From Oscillospiraceae bacterium (GTDB lineage Bacteria; Bacillota_A; Clostridia; Oscillospirales; JAAYXM01), in contig JAFQVE010000600.1 of assembly GCA_017408185.1 (NCBI GenBank), positions 1 through 43,729 on the forward strand: DNA of 43,729 nucleotides. Reading direction: 5' to 3'. Below the pieces are notes generated by a model. That model was given only the letters and a program-made list of their open reading frames with translations. It searched no databases and was not told where the DNA came from. The position numbers and the translations under genes were made by a program. This document shows, piece by piece, positions 28,775-38,461 of the stretch. How positions within the stretch are numbered: position 1 is the first letter of the stretch; each line of letters begins with the position of its first letter.

Positions 28775-31700
28775 ATGAATTTTGAAAATTCAGGGCATTA
28801 CCGTGCAATTGTAAATCACCGTGCTACTGCAATCAATGCATATGCAGATATGTACTTTATTCCCGTGCCGAAAGAAGGAGAAGGGGTTTCGGATTATCTC
28901 ACCGAAGAATATAAGCTCGGAGAAATAATGAACTATAACCCCGATGTTGCCAAGTGGAATGCTGCAGGAGCAGAGGTCTTATCATATGTCGGTGATGCAT
29001 ATGTCGATGAACCGGGTGAATATCTTGCAGTTATTCAGATGACGGGAAGAAAAGCAACGGGAAATCAGTATTTGTACTTTAACGAGCTTATATTTACCGG
29101 GGCAAATCCCATTGCAGAGGTAAGCGGTGCTGCGGTCAGATCTCTTATGCCGGGAGAAACAATAACTCTTGATACAAGTCTTCTCACCCTTGAGGATGAA
29201 ATATCGGAATACAGAGAAAATGCAACGCTTTCCTTTGAAAGCCTTACCCCTGAGATTGTCTCGGTAAACGAGGAGGGAGAGGTAACGGGAATTTCTTACG
29301 GAACCGGCAAAATAAAGGTTACCGCAAACTACGAAACATATTCCTGCTCCGGAGAATATCTGGTATACGTGGGCAGTGCCAAAACACGCCGAAGTTACTA
29401 TACAGATGAAAAGGTTGAAAACGCAAGAAAAAATATAGAAAGATACGACTGGGCACAAAGTGAAGCCGATGCATATATCAAAGAAGCAGATAAGCTTCTT
29501 TCAGTCGGTGCAGACACGCTCTACGGTTTAGTCACCACTCAAGAGCTTTTGCGTGCTTCTACCGTTGGATACAGGTTCCGTGATACGGGAATGTATCAGT
29601 GCGTTTATTGTGATAAAGATTTATCGGCACAGTATAGTCAATATCCGTGGGTTATGAATCCGTATACACGTCCGTGGAAGATTCAATGTCCGGATTGTAA
29701 GCGTGTTTTCCCGAGTAATAATTTTGAAAAATTCTATGAGCTCGGCATTGATAAAAACGGAAACTGGCATTATATGGATGCATTGCAGCGACACCACGAA
29801 ATGTTTGTCTGTCCTACATATAGTGCCACGGGAGAATGTAACTGCTCACGACCTGCAGGCACCATTGAAAGCTGGATTGCGGATTTGGAAAAGCGTACTG
29901 AGGTTCTTGCCGAAACTCTTGTATATCCCGAACCGTCAATCGGTGAGAGAGGAAGCGAGGAGTGGAACTCATACTATGGCTACGGAAAAGGGTATCTGAA
30001 AAACGATTTGTATAATGATGTAGGAACGACCCTTGGGGTTGCTGATGATGAGGTTCCCATTTGGGCGGTTGACGATGGATTTGGATATGAGCAGATTTAT
30101 CAGCTTAAGAATGAGGATGGAAGCCCTGCCTGCAACGATGACGGAACACCTAAGGTTGAAAGACGCTGTAAACCATTTATAGGCTACTACAATGCGTGGG
30201 GACTTTGGGAAGGAGCTATAAAGGATGCGATAGAAAATCTCTCGATGGCATATCTCTATACCGATGATATCAAGTATGGCCGCCTTGGTGCGATAATGAT
30301 TGACCGCATTGCGGATGTGTTTCCCGAAATGGACAATACGCTTTATGGCAGCATATTCCAGATTAGTGACGGAAATACAAAAACCGCAACGGGTGGAGCA
30401 AGCCGTGGAAGAGTAGTGGGACGCTTACATGACTGTGATTTCGGACTGACGGCTGTTCCTGCATATGATGCACTTTGGACGGCATACGAAGATGGGTGGG
30501 TAATAGACTATCTTTCCGGAAAAGCAGAGAAGTTTAAGCTGGAAAACCCAAAGACGAGTGCTGTTCAGGTAAGAACAAACATCGAAAATAATTATCTTCG
30601 TGAAATAAATATAAGCATTCGTGACTTCAGAATGAGCGGAAACTTTGGTGTTCCGCAAAGAGTTCACATAATGGCTGCGGTTGTTCTTGACACACTTCCC
30701 GAAACTCAGGAATGGGTTGAGTTTGCCTTTAAGTCCGGTGGTAATGTCGGATACTTTGATGTAACGGGCGGAAATATTTATGCACAGCTCATGAATGTTA
30801 TCTCTCGTGATGGTCACGGAAATGAAGCGGCACCGTCTTATAACTCGAGCTGGATAGGTAATATGCTTCTTATGGGTGAAGCACTTCGAGGCTATGACAA
30901 GGTAGAAGGCTATGATTTATACAGCAATCCGAAGATGAAGCGTATGCTTACATCTCAGATTGATTTAATCTGTGCATCCATCTGGAGTCCGAATGTAGGA
31001 GATAGCGCACAGATGGGAAGAAGGTATATGGCACCGACTGCTGATGCACTTCGTATTGCATATGACATTATTGAGGATGAAGAAATACGTGAGAACATAG
31101 TGAAAGTGTATTATCTCCAGATGAGGGGCACAGATAAGCTTCACGGCTCAATATTCGATGAGGACCCGGAAGAAATAACACGCATGGCAAAGAAGGTTAC
31201 TGCAGAAAGTGTTGAAATCTCGCTTCCGAGCCGAAATCTGACGGGATATGGAATGGCAATTCTGCGTGACGGTGAATGGATTGACTCGACAAATTCTCAA
31301 AAAAATATAAACACGCAGCGTGATTTCTATATGTGGTACGGAATGGCAAAAACCCATGACCACAGCGATAAGCTGAGTCTTGGTTTCCATGCCTTCGGAC
31401 TTGATGTGGGGGCGGATATCGGAACTCCACGTCTTAAAAGCTCGGGAGATCCTCATCGTAGTGAGTTTGTAGGTCACACTCTGTCTCACAATACTGTTAT
31501 GGTAGATAATCTTAAACAGCCGGCACGTACTACCAAGACAAACCCACTTCATTTTGACAGCGCTTCGAGAGTTCAGGTTATGGAGGTTGAAGCTCCGTGG
31601 CTTTACAGCGCACAGGGAGTTGAAGAATACCGGAGAACTCTCGTTATGGTAGATGTAGATGATGATATTTCCTACGGAGTTGACTTTTTCCGGATTCTCG

Positions 31701-33697
31701 GCGGTAATGATCACCTCTATTCTTTTCACACGCTTTCCCGAGAGGCTGAGGTTTCCGGAAACGTCGTTATGAAACAGCAGACGGACGGAAGCGGAAAGTA
31801 TATCGGCTCGTATCAAGGTGTGGATAAAACGTGGGGAGGAAGCTATATAGATTCGGGTGATGAAGAAGGGGAAGACGGACTTTCAACAGAGAGTTGGTTC
31901 GGTGAGGTTGACTGTGCCGAAAATCCAGGTGAGGTTGAAAGCTTCAGCGTTGATTGGAAGATTCACGATAACGGTAAAGTGTTGAATCCTGCAAAAAACA
32001 ATCTCCATGTACGCCTTACAATGCTTCCGAGCTTTAAGCTTGATGAGATAACAACCTCTTCGGGCATTCCACCGCAGCTTTCGGGTGCTATGGACAAGGT
32101 TCGATTCCTCTTTGCCCGTCATACGGGTGAGGCAGACGAGACTCAGGAAAACGGGAAGCTCTCAACTCTCTTTACTTCTGTTATAGAGCCGTATGATACA
32201 ACGCGATATGTTGAGAAAATTGAAAATGTTGAAGTCATAAGGGCAGACGGTGCTGAGTTTACACTTGATGAAGCAAAAGCAGTCCGTGTTAAGCTGACAA
32301 ACGGAAGAGAAGATTATATCGTTTACTCAAAGGATAACACAGTTCCGTACAAGGTGGTTGTTTCGGATAGCGAAAGCTTTGATTTTACAGGTTTTGTCGG
32401 CGTTGTTTCGATAAAAGATGAAAAGATCATTTATACATACATAAACGACGGTTCGGCTATTGCCGATAAGGAAAATCTTCTTCCTGCATATACGGGTACC
32501 ATTGTAGACTTTGAGAAAGAGCTCTCGGAGAAAAACCATATTGATATAGCTCTTAATGAAGAATGTGAGGATGTAACCGTCTTTGCGGACAAGTATATCT
32601 ATGTGGAAAATAATCTTTCTGATAACGGCTCGTATCGTATTGAAAGTGCGAAAAGAATTGATGGGGGTGTTCGCCTCAATATAGGTGATACAACGCTTAT
32701 AGCAAGCTATGCGGATGATAATGACTTCTCGAAGGGATATAACTATAACATAAAGGAAGGGAATGTATTTACAATCCCGATGGGATATGAGGATAATAAC
32801 GCACCTGTGTTTGATGTGTTATCAGGCAATCTCACAACATCGGCAGGAAGTATGATTTCCGTTACTGTTAATGCCAAAAGTCCCCTTGACGAAAACTTAA
32901 GCTATTCTGCAGTGAGATTACCGAGAGGTGCAAGCTTTGATGAAAAAAGCAGAACACTCACGTGGAAGCCCGGTGCATCTCAGATAGGAAAAAATGTTGT
33001 GTCAATTGACGCAATGGACGCAAGCGGAAGAATTTCACGACAGACTTTTGAAATCACAGTTTACGGCTCAACCGGAGGCGGAGGTGATGGCGGAGGAGGC
33101 ACACCAACTACTCCAACCGAACCCGAAACTCCGGATGCTTCCGAAAACTCCGAACACTTCACAGATCTTGGTGCACACGGCTGGGCGAAAGACGCAATCA
33201 ACGCTCTTGCAGAAGATGGAATCATTAAAGGAACAAGCGAGACAACTTTCTCGCCCGGAAATAATATCACAAGAGCAGACTTTGCACTACTTCTTGTGCG
33301 AGCATTTGGTCTTTCTTCCGATGATACGGAGAATTTTGCAGATGTATCGGAATCCGACTACTTTGCAAAGGAGCTTGCGATAGCAAGAAATACAGGAATT
33401 GTAAACGGAATAGGCGAAAATAAATATGCACCAAGAAATACAATCACCCGTCAGGATATGATGGTAATTGTATATCGTGCAATCAAGGGTTTGGATGCAA
33501 TTGTAGGGCGTGCCGATCCAGGTGCACCGGATTATCCGGACTTCGATTTTGTTTCAGACTACGCAAAAGAAGCAGTATCGACACTCGTAGGCGCAGGTTT
33601 GGTCAACGGAAAGAACGGTGAAATCGCACCAACCGATTATACAATCCGTGCAGAAGTAGCAGTTCTCCTCAAACGAATACTTGAATTTACCAAATAA
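28775..33697 (+). CDS. Giant SLH lyase 3, lyase and SLH part, downstream of the in-frame UGA
   Basis: The frame is continuous with the upstream part: TGA, then four codons (FAIK), then ATG 28775. There is no good ribosome binding site before it and no signal peptide, so alone it would stay inside the cell. Domains, numbered from this ATG: rest of the fourth module (1-110), BIG_2-like (~112-205), lyase start RRSYYTDEKVENARKNIERYDWA (~206), CxxC...CxxC (from Cys276), GNFG (Asn623), PSYN (Tyr689), THDHSD (His861), SHNTVMV (His905), He_PIG-like domain, Gly-rich linker, three SLH repeats (1460-1640; the last has TIRAE instead of TTRAE). All catalytic-type residues survive, so the interruption is recent, suppressed or an assembly error. 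The whole would be about 2431 codons, like the other giants. Confidence 0.85.
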   Translation: MNFENSGHYRAIVNHRATAINAYADMYFIPVPKEGEGVSDYLTEEYKLGEIMNYNPDVAKWNAAGAEVLSYVGDAYVDEPGEYLAVIQMTGRKATGNQYLYFNELIFTGANPIAEVSGAAVRSLMPGETITLDTSLLTLEDEISEYRENATLSFESLTPEIVSVNEEGEVTGISYGTGKIKVTANYETYSCSGEYLVYVGSAKTRRSYYTDEKVENARKNIERYDWAQSEADAYIKEADKLLSVGADTLYGLVTTQELLRASTVGYRFRDTGMYQCVYCDKDLSAQYSQYPWVMNPYTRPWKIQCPDCKRVFPSNNFEKFYELGIDKNGNWHYMDALQRHHEMFVCPTYSATGECNCSRPAGTIESWIADLEKRTEVLAETLVYPEPSIGERGSEEWNSYYGYGKGYLKNDLYNDVGTTLGVADDEVPIWAVDDGFGYEQIYQLKNEDGSPACNDDGTPKVERRCKPFIGYYNAWGLWEGAIKDAIENLSMAYLYTDDIKYGRLGAIMIDRIADVFPEMDNTLYGSIFQISDGNTKTATGGASRGRVVGRLHDCDFGLTAVPAYDALWTAYEDGWVIDYLSGKAEKFKLENPKTSAVQVRTNIENNYLREINISIRDFRMSGNFGVPQRVHIMAAVVLDTLPETQEWVEFAFKSGGNVGYFDVTGGNIYAQLMNVISRDGHGNEAAPSYNSSWIGNMLLMGEALRGYDKVEGYDLYSNPKMKRMLTSQIDLICASIWSPNVGDSAQMGRRYMAPTADALRIAYDIIEDEEIRENIVKVYYLQMRGTDKLHGSIFDEDPEEITRMAKKVTAESVEISLPSRNLTGYGMAILRDGEWIDSTNSQKNINTQRDFYMWYGMAKTHDHSDKLSLGFHAFGLDVGADIGTPRLKSSGDPHRSEFVGHTLSHNTVMVDNLKQPARTTKTNPLHFDSASRVQVMEVEAPWLYSAQGVEEYRRTLVMVDVDDDISYGVDFFRILGGNDHLYSFHTLSREAEVSGNVVMKQQTDGSGKYIGSYQGVDKTWGGSYIDSGDEEGEDGLSTESWFGEVDCAENPGEVESFSVDWKIHDNGKVLNPAKNNLHVRLTMLPSFKLDEITTSSGIPPQLSGAMDKVRFLFARHTGEADETQENGKLSTLFTSVIEPYDTTRYVEKIENVEVIRADGAEFTLDEAKAVRVKLTNGREDYIVYSKDNTVPYKVVVSDSESFDFTGFVGVVSIKDEKIIYTYINDGSAIADKENLLPAYTGTIVDFEKELSEKNHIDIALNEECEDVTVFADKYIYVENNLSDNGSYRIESAKRIDGGVRLNIGDTTLIASYADDNDFSKGYNYNIKEGNVFTIPMGYEDNNAPVFDVLSGNLTTSAGSMISVTVNAKSPLDENLSYSAVRLPRGASFDEKSRTLTWKPGASQIGKNVVSIDAMDASGRISRQTFEITVYGSTGGGGDGGGGTPTTPTEPETPDASENSEHFTDLGAHGWAKDAINALAEDGIIKGTSETTFSPGNNITRADFALLLVRAFGLSSDDTENFADVSESDYFAKELAIARNTGIVNGIGENKYAPRNTITRQDMMVIVYRAIKGLDAIVGRADPGAPDYPDFDFVSDYAKEAVSTLVGAGLVNGKNGEIAPTDYTIRAEVAVLLKRILEFTK

Positions 33698-33704
33698 CAA
33701 AAAA

Positions 33705-33730
33705 TGCAGGGCGGATGCCTCCGCCTTGCA
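33705..33730 (+). other. Hairpin after giant lyase 3
   Basis: TGCAGGGCGGA pairs with TCCGCCTTGCA (one G-U pair), 4-nt loop, then ATTATAAAAAGGAG. There is no T-run, so read-through into the GH20 gene is expected. Confidence 0.65.
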
Positions 33731-33752
33731 ATTATAAAAAGGAGAAAGCAAT

Positions 33753-35963
33753 ATGAAAAAGTCATCGAAAATTACACCTGTACCGCAAAAGCTTCAGCTT
33801 GGTGATTCAAGAATAGAAATAGGCAGACTTGCAAGCGCAGATTTCAAAATCATCACGGAAAATATTTCCGGAGATTTGGCTTGTTTTGTGTATGATATGC
33901 TTTGTGAAAGGCTTTCGAAAAAGCTGAATGTGTGTGCAGAAAAAGCAAAAGGAAATGTAAAAATTATACTCTCGTTGTCAGAAAAGGTGCCTTGTGAGGT
34001 AATTAAAAATCAGGAACAGGCTTATGAAATCAAAGCAAAAGGAAATGAAATCACTTTGACAGGCTTTGGTGAGGCAGGTCTTTACTATGCTGCAACAACG
34101 CTTTGCCAATGTATTGAGTTTTCCGGAAATGTGGCTTATGTTTCCGAAATGTCACTTCTTGACTGGCCTGATATGAGAACTCGCGGACATTTTATGGAGT
34201 GTCGCTATGGCTCTAACCTTATGGAGCTTGAAGATTGGAAAGCTGTTGTTGACGATATGGCAGAAATGAAGCTTAATCAGCTTGTTGTTGCACTTTACGG
34301 AAGTTGGTGCATTCAGTATGACGGAGTTGTAAGTGAATATGTTTATATTCCTCTCAAATGCTATCCGGAGATTTCAGCGAGTGTTATAAAGAAGTATTAT
34401 TCACCGTCAAAAGGTGAATGGATAAATGAAATCGTTCCTACACCAATGGCTCAGAAAGACTTTTTTGGTGAGCTTATTGCATACGGAAAAACTCGGGGAG
34501 TTGAGGTTGCTCCGCTTTGGAACAGCTACGGTCACAACTCTCTTATACCGAGGCTTATTCCGTCAATAAGTGCAAAGAATGAAAACGGCGAGCTTACGGG
34601 TTTTGGCCTTTGCCTTTCAAATAGTGAAACGTATGACGTTTTGTTTAATATTTACGATGAGATTATAGAAAAATACCTTAAGCCGAACGGAATTGAGTCA
34701 TTTCATATAGGACTTGACGAGGTGAGAACAGAAATAGCCATAGACCCGAAAAATTTGCTCCGTGAGTTTTCTCCGTGGTGTATGTGTCCGGACTGTGCAA
34801 AACTCTCCAATGAAGAAAAGTTTATAAACCATGCCATAAAGCTTATACGCCATTTGAAATCTCGTGGAATGAAAAACGTTTATATCTATGCCGATATGCT
34901 GATAAATGTTGTTGATCCGAAGAAATTCAGGGATATACTTTCGGAAAATGACATTCTTGACGTTACAGTTCTCGATTGGTGGACATACAGAAATGATAAG
35001 GAACGTATGATGTTTAAGACTATGCACCCGGAGCTTAATATGAGGTCAACCGTCAAGCCCTGGAACTCATATTACCATTGGGATATGACCTTTGATGCCG
35101 TTCCGAACACCTTCAATCTTTGTGAACTTGCAGAGCATGAGGGATGTGCCGAAGGATTGCAGTCATATTCCGCCTGGGATAAGGTGTGCGACAAAAATCA
35201 CGTCAGTATGGCAGACTATAGCTGGAACTTCAAGGGAACAGGAACGGTTTCGGAGTATAACGAGCGATATGCGTATCGCCGCTTCGGCAATTACTATGAC
35301 GAGGCGAAAGAGGCTCTTTCTCTTATGGATAAAATGACGGATGAGGGCATCGGAAACGCAAAGCTCACGGAAACGAACGTAGGAAAGGGTATGGGAAACG
35401 TAACGCTTTTGCGTTCACTTACATATTATGTCTATTCATATGTCCGCGCGAACAAGCCATATCCAAGAAACTTTCCGGGAGAGCCTTTTGCAAATCTCCT
35501 TGATGATCTTAACACGTACAAAAAACAGCTTTGTGATATCTCTGAAATGGCAAATCATGCAAGCAGAATCTTTGAGAAGCTCTCAAACTATGCCGACTGT
35601 GATAACTCGCTTGCAAAACGTCTTGATTGTGAGGCGAGAAACTACGGATGCATAGCAGACGATTATCTTGCACTTATTGAGGTTTATGAGCTTATGGAAA
35701 ATAAAGAGAGAAGTGCGGTAGTTTCGAGAAAAGTTGCGACAATCGCAAAAGAAAGAAAGGAAGCAAGGCTTTCTCTCATGCTTGCTTTTGAGAGAACGAA
35801 AGAAGAATTCCTGCTCCCGAGCCATTTGCGCAATCAATCTATCTTTATGCAGCTTTTTGCCGATATTGAAAACTATGCTGTGAAAACAGAGCCTCTAAAG
35901 CTTAACTTGAATATGTGTGACCTTAGTGGAATCGGAAGTGAAAACTTCTTCGCTCTCAGATGA
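33753..35963 (+). CDS. Cytoplasmic GH20-type beta-N-acetylhexosaminidase
   Basis: 736 residues without a signal peptide. An N-terminal GH20b-like domain (~5-135, ITPVPQKLQLG, GEAGLYYAATTL) is followed by a barrel beginning DWPDMRTRGHFME (~137-148) and the Asp-Glu catalytic pair of GH20 in HIGLDEV (Asp322, Glu323; the usual HxGGDE has Leu for the second Gly). A CxCxxC follows (WCMCPDCAKL, ~346), and DWWTYRND supplies aromatic residues. GH20 enzymes remove terminal GlcNAc or GalNAc by substrate-assisted catalysis. Being cytoplasmic, it would act on imported oligosaccharides, probably lyase products. AAGGAG precedes the ATG; 55 bp after giant lyase 3, 25 bp before the next gene. The divergent barrel leaves room for another hexosidase specificity. 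Confidence 0.75.
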   Translation: MKKSSKITPVPQKLQLGDSRIEIGRLASADFKIITENISGDLACFVYDMLCERLSKKLNVCAEKAKGNVKIILSLSEKVPCEVIKNQEQAYEIKAKGNEITLTGFGEAGLYYAATTLCQCIEFSGNVAYVSEMSLLDWPDMRTRGHFMECRYGSNLMELEDWKAVVDDMAEMKLNQLVVALYGSWCIQYDGVVSEYVYIPLKCYPEISASVIKKYYSPSKGEWINEIVPTPMAQKDFFGELIAYGKTRGVEVAPLWNSYGHNSLIPRLIPSISAKNENGELTGFGLCLSNSETYDVLFNIYDEIIEKYLKPNGIESFHIGLDEVRTEIAIDPKNLLREFSPWCMCPDCAKLSNEEKFINHAIKLIRHLKSRGMKNVYIYADMLINVVDPKKFRDILSENDILDVTVLDWWTYRNDKERMMFKTMHPELNMRSTVKPWNSYYHWDMTFDAVPNTFNLCELAEHEGCAEGLQSYSAWDKVCDKNHVSMADYSWNFKGTGTVSEYNERYAYRRFGNYYDEAKEALSLMDKMTDEGIGNAKLTETNVGKGMGNVTLLRSLTYYVYSYVRANKPYPRNFPGEPFANLLDDLNTYKKQLCDISEMANHASRIFEKLSNYADCDNSLAKRLDCEARNYGCIADDYLALIEVYELMENKERSAVVSRKVATIAKERKEARLSLMLAFERTKEEFLLPSHLRNQSIFMQLFADIENYAVKTEPLKLNLNMCDLSGIGSENFFALR

Positions 35964-35988
35964 TGTATAAAAGAAAGGTGATTTAAAA

Positions 35989-37305
35989 ATGTTAAAAACA
36001 GGATTTGCACGAGTAGATATAACTCCCTCTCTCGGAACACCGCTTTCGGGCCATTTTGTAGGGAGAGCTGCCGAAGACATACTTGACCCTCTTTATGTAA
36101 CGGCAGTTACTTTTGATAATGAAGAAAAACGAGCTGTAATATTGAGTGTAGACAATATCGGAGTGCCGCAATGGTTTATGGATAAATTCCGACAAGCAAT
36201 CGCAGATGCCTGCAAAACAGACTACGAAGCAATATATATTGCTTGCACGCATACCCACTATGCTCCGTATACAGCAGATAAAGACGAAAAAGTTTATGAT
36301 GCAGAATATGTTGCTTTGCTTGAAAGAAAGCTTTGCGATGCGGCAAAGCTCTCTGTTCTCGATCTTGCTCCGTCTGAAATGTCTTACGCCCGAAGTCACG
36401 TTGAAGGTGTTTCTTTTATCCGAAGATACAGAATGAAGGATGGCTCGGCAAGAACAAATCCGGGATACCTTAACCCTGATGTTGTTGCCCCCATTGGAGA
36501 GCCGGATAAAACGGTGCAGACCATTTTTATAAAGCGTGAAGGAAAGCCTCAGATCGGAATTGTCAATTTTCAGGTACACGCTGATGTTGTCGGCGGTGCC
36601 GGAGTTTCAGCTGATTTTCCGAAGTTTGTTCGGGATACATATGAAAAGCTCATTGACAACTCGCTTTGTATGTATATAAATGGTCCTGAAGGAGACACAA
36701 ACCACGTTGATATTTCTCTTGAAGAAAGTAAATGTCGCACTGGATACGACAGAGCTCGCTATATGGGCAGAAAGATTGCAATGGCGGCGGTTTCCAACTA
36801 TGAGCTTCGTGAAAAAATTGATGGCGATAAAATTTCTTACGGGCAGAAGAATGTTCCGGTAAAATATAACAAAGGAACACCTGAAGAATATCCAGAGGCA
36901 TTGCGCATTATAAAAGAATATGAACGTCTTGGTGATCCGAGACTTATTCCGGGAATGAAAGAGCCTGTCGCTCATACGATGGGAAAAGCAAGAAGAGTTG
37001 TTGAACTTGAAAAGTATGAAGATTATAAAGAACTCTATCTTTCGGCTGTTACTGTTGGCAATGTGGCTTTCGGCGGCATCCCCGGAGAGCCGTTTACAGA
37101 AGTCGGAAGAATAGTAAAGCGCAAATCTGAATTTATATTAACGATTCCTTCTTGTTGTACCAACGGCTATGAAGGCTATTACCCGATGGCTGCCGATTAT
37201 GACGAGGCAGGATATGAATCTGCATCTGCAAGATTCGTCAAAGGAACAGCCGAAAAGCTTGCCGATGAATTATCGAGTCTTATTAATTCGCTGAAATGTA
37301 ACTAA
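35989..37305 (+). CDS. Neutral/alkaline ceramidase-fold hydrolase (N-terminal domain only)
   Basis: 438 residues, no signal peptide. It has the family motifs FARVDITPSLGTPLSGHF at the start, ACTHTHYAP (His88, His90; zinc-site type), NFQVHAD (His197) and NGPEGDTNHVD (~229-239). Secreted ceramidases are ~650-750 residues with a C-terminal Ig domain; here that domain is missing, and a cytoplasmic place next to a GH20 gene argues against ceramide as substrate. Short members of this fold are common in bacterial carbohydrate gene clusters, where the activity is unsettled; an amidase or N-deacylase acting on a hexosamine is one guess. It is the last gene of module 3, followed by a terminator. Confidence 0.8.
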   Translation: MLKTGFARVDITPSLGTPLSGHFVGRAAEDILDPLYVTAVTFDNEEKRAVILSVDNIGVPQWFMDKFRQAIADACKTDYEAIYIACTHTHYAPYTADKDEKVYDAEYVALLERKLCDAAKLSVLDLAPSEMSYARSHVEGVSFIRRYRMKDGSARTNPGYLNPDVVAPIGEPDKTVQTIFIKREGKPQIGIVNFQVHADVVGGAGVSADFPKFVRDTYEKLIDNSLCMYINGPEGDTNHVDISLEESKCRTGYDRARYMGRKIAMAAVSNYELREKIDGDKISYGQKNVPVKYNKGTPEEYPEALRIIKEYERLGDPRLIPGMKEPVAHTMGKARRVVELEKYEDYKELYLSAVTVGNVAFGGIPGEPFTEVGRIVKRKSEFILTIPSCCTNGYEGYYPMAADYDEAGYESASARFVKGTAEKLADELSSLINSLKCN

Positions 37306-37367
37306 CCTCTGTCAAAAACGCTACGAAAAAGCCAAATAACGTTCATTTGACCTTTTTCTACTATTCC

Positions 37368-37568
37368 CGTTTCCACAAATACATACGCCACATGGTAAGG
37401 AAAGCTTACCATGTGGCGTTTTTTATAAAATCACGATTTACGTGAAAGTGTGTGGTGGAGGCGGCGCGTAACCCTTCTGTTTCACATATAAAGCTATATG
37501 GCTTTACTGGCTGTCTCGTGCATAAAACATAGGATAGTCAGTATACATATCGCTGTTTTTTTAAATTA
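37368..37568. repeat. Duplicated intergenic element, copy 2
   Basis: Matches 22457-22660 in the same orientation, strongly over the first ~142 bp and weakly to the T-tract. It keeps the terminator, the CACGATTTACGTG mini-hairpin and the GTGTGGTGGAGG-GGCGCGTAACC block. Its tail reaches the stop codon of the AraC3 gene (37561), which is transcribed towards it. Confidence 0.8.
37385..37424 (+). terminator. Intrinsic terminator after the ceramidase-fold gene
   Basis: A perfect 15-bp stem (ACGCCACATGGTAAG and its complement) with a GAAAG loop, followed by six T. It is the complete version of the hairpin at 22474. Confidence 0.92.
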
Positions 37569-38442
37569 TTCCAAAATCCGTGTTATTGATATGTTTGTGT
37601 TTTTCATCTTGAGTCCAAGATTCTTTCCTGTATTGATGTGGAGTTTTTTCAAAATATGATTTAAAAACCTGGAAAAATGAGGCTTCTGACGAATATCCGA
37701 CAGATTCTGCAATATTTTGTATGCGCATATTTGATGTTCTTAAAAGCCATGCAGCACGCTCCATTCTTGTTAGGATAAGCTTTTTGCGGAAGCTCATTCC
37801 GTAGTGGAGATACATAACTCTTGAGAGCTGACGCTTTGATATACATAATTGTTTTGCGAGAGTATCTTCAATGTGTGGTTCTGCAAGATTGGTGTTAAAA
37901 AAAGCATCAATTATTTCTGCTCGTGAAACTTCCTTAATTAGATGATTGCTTTGTTTTTCGGGCATTGACAGATCAAGGTGCCTGAAAAAAGAAACCATAA
38001 ATACCGAAAAAAGGGATTGAAGCATGGTTTGACTATATGAAAGCAGAGAGTTCCATTCATTATAGATTGAATAACATATGTTTATAAGCTCAGGGATTGG
38101 TTTACAAATGAGAAGAGGAGTGTTTTGTGCATTCAGAGTATCATATAAGATTCCTCTTGGGACGGAGAAAGATATCGAAAAACGTTCAAATTCTTTTGAA
38201 GTGACTGTAGGGTAGTGATAATAATTAGGATAAATTATCACAGCACTTCCTTCGACCAAAGTATAGTTTTTTTCTTCAACTTCTAATAAACATTCCCCTT
38301 TGAGTATAAGATGAACTTCATACTCGGCATTACTGTGGCGCTCAACGTTCCAATGATGACGTTGTGATTCAAAAAGCCGCGAGAGCCTGATGTTTACACG
38401 GTCTGAACCGAGTTGGATCGGGAATTCGTTTTTTGTGTGCAT
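37561..38442 (-). CDS. AraC-family regulator (AraC3)
   Basis: 293 residues. Cupin-like sensor region at the N-terminus (HHWNVERHSNAEYEVHLILKG, then IIYPNYYHYP). AraC DNA-binding domain at the C-terminus (IEDTLAKQLCISKRQLSRVM, then IQNIAESVGYSSEASFFQVFKSYFEKTPHQYR). The start at 38442 has GAGGTGA 5 nt upstream on the minus strand; the further in-frame ATG at 38463 overlaps the predicted -10 and would not be in the mRNA. It is divergent from the aldo/keto reductase operon and probably controls it. Confidence 0.9.
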   Translation of the reverse strand: MHTKNEFPIQLGSDRVNIRLSRLFESQRHHWNVERHSNAEYEVHLILKGECLLEVEEKNYTLVEGSAVIIYPNYYHYPTVTSKEFERFSISFSVPRGILYDTLNAQNTPLLICKPIPELINICYSIYNEWNSLLSYSQTMLQSLFSVFMVSFFRHLDLSMPEKQSNHLIKEVSRAEIIDAFFNTNLAEPHIEDTLAKQLCISKRQLSRVMYLHYGMSFRKKLILTRMERAAWLLRTSNMRIQNIAESVGYSSEASFFQVFKSYFEKTPHQYRKESWTQDEKHKHINNTDFGII

Positions 38443-38461
38443 TTCAATCACCTCAGAACTC

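Noticed and set aside
28760..28800. UGA as a selenocysteine codon
   Set aside because: The paralogues have Trp, not Cys, at this place, and I see no SECIS-like hairpin in the bases just downstream.
33753..37305. Sialidase or sulfatase in module 3
   Set aside because: No Asp-box repeats and no sulfatase CxPxR motif were found in any gene of the window.
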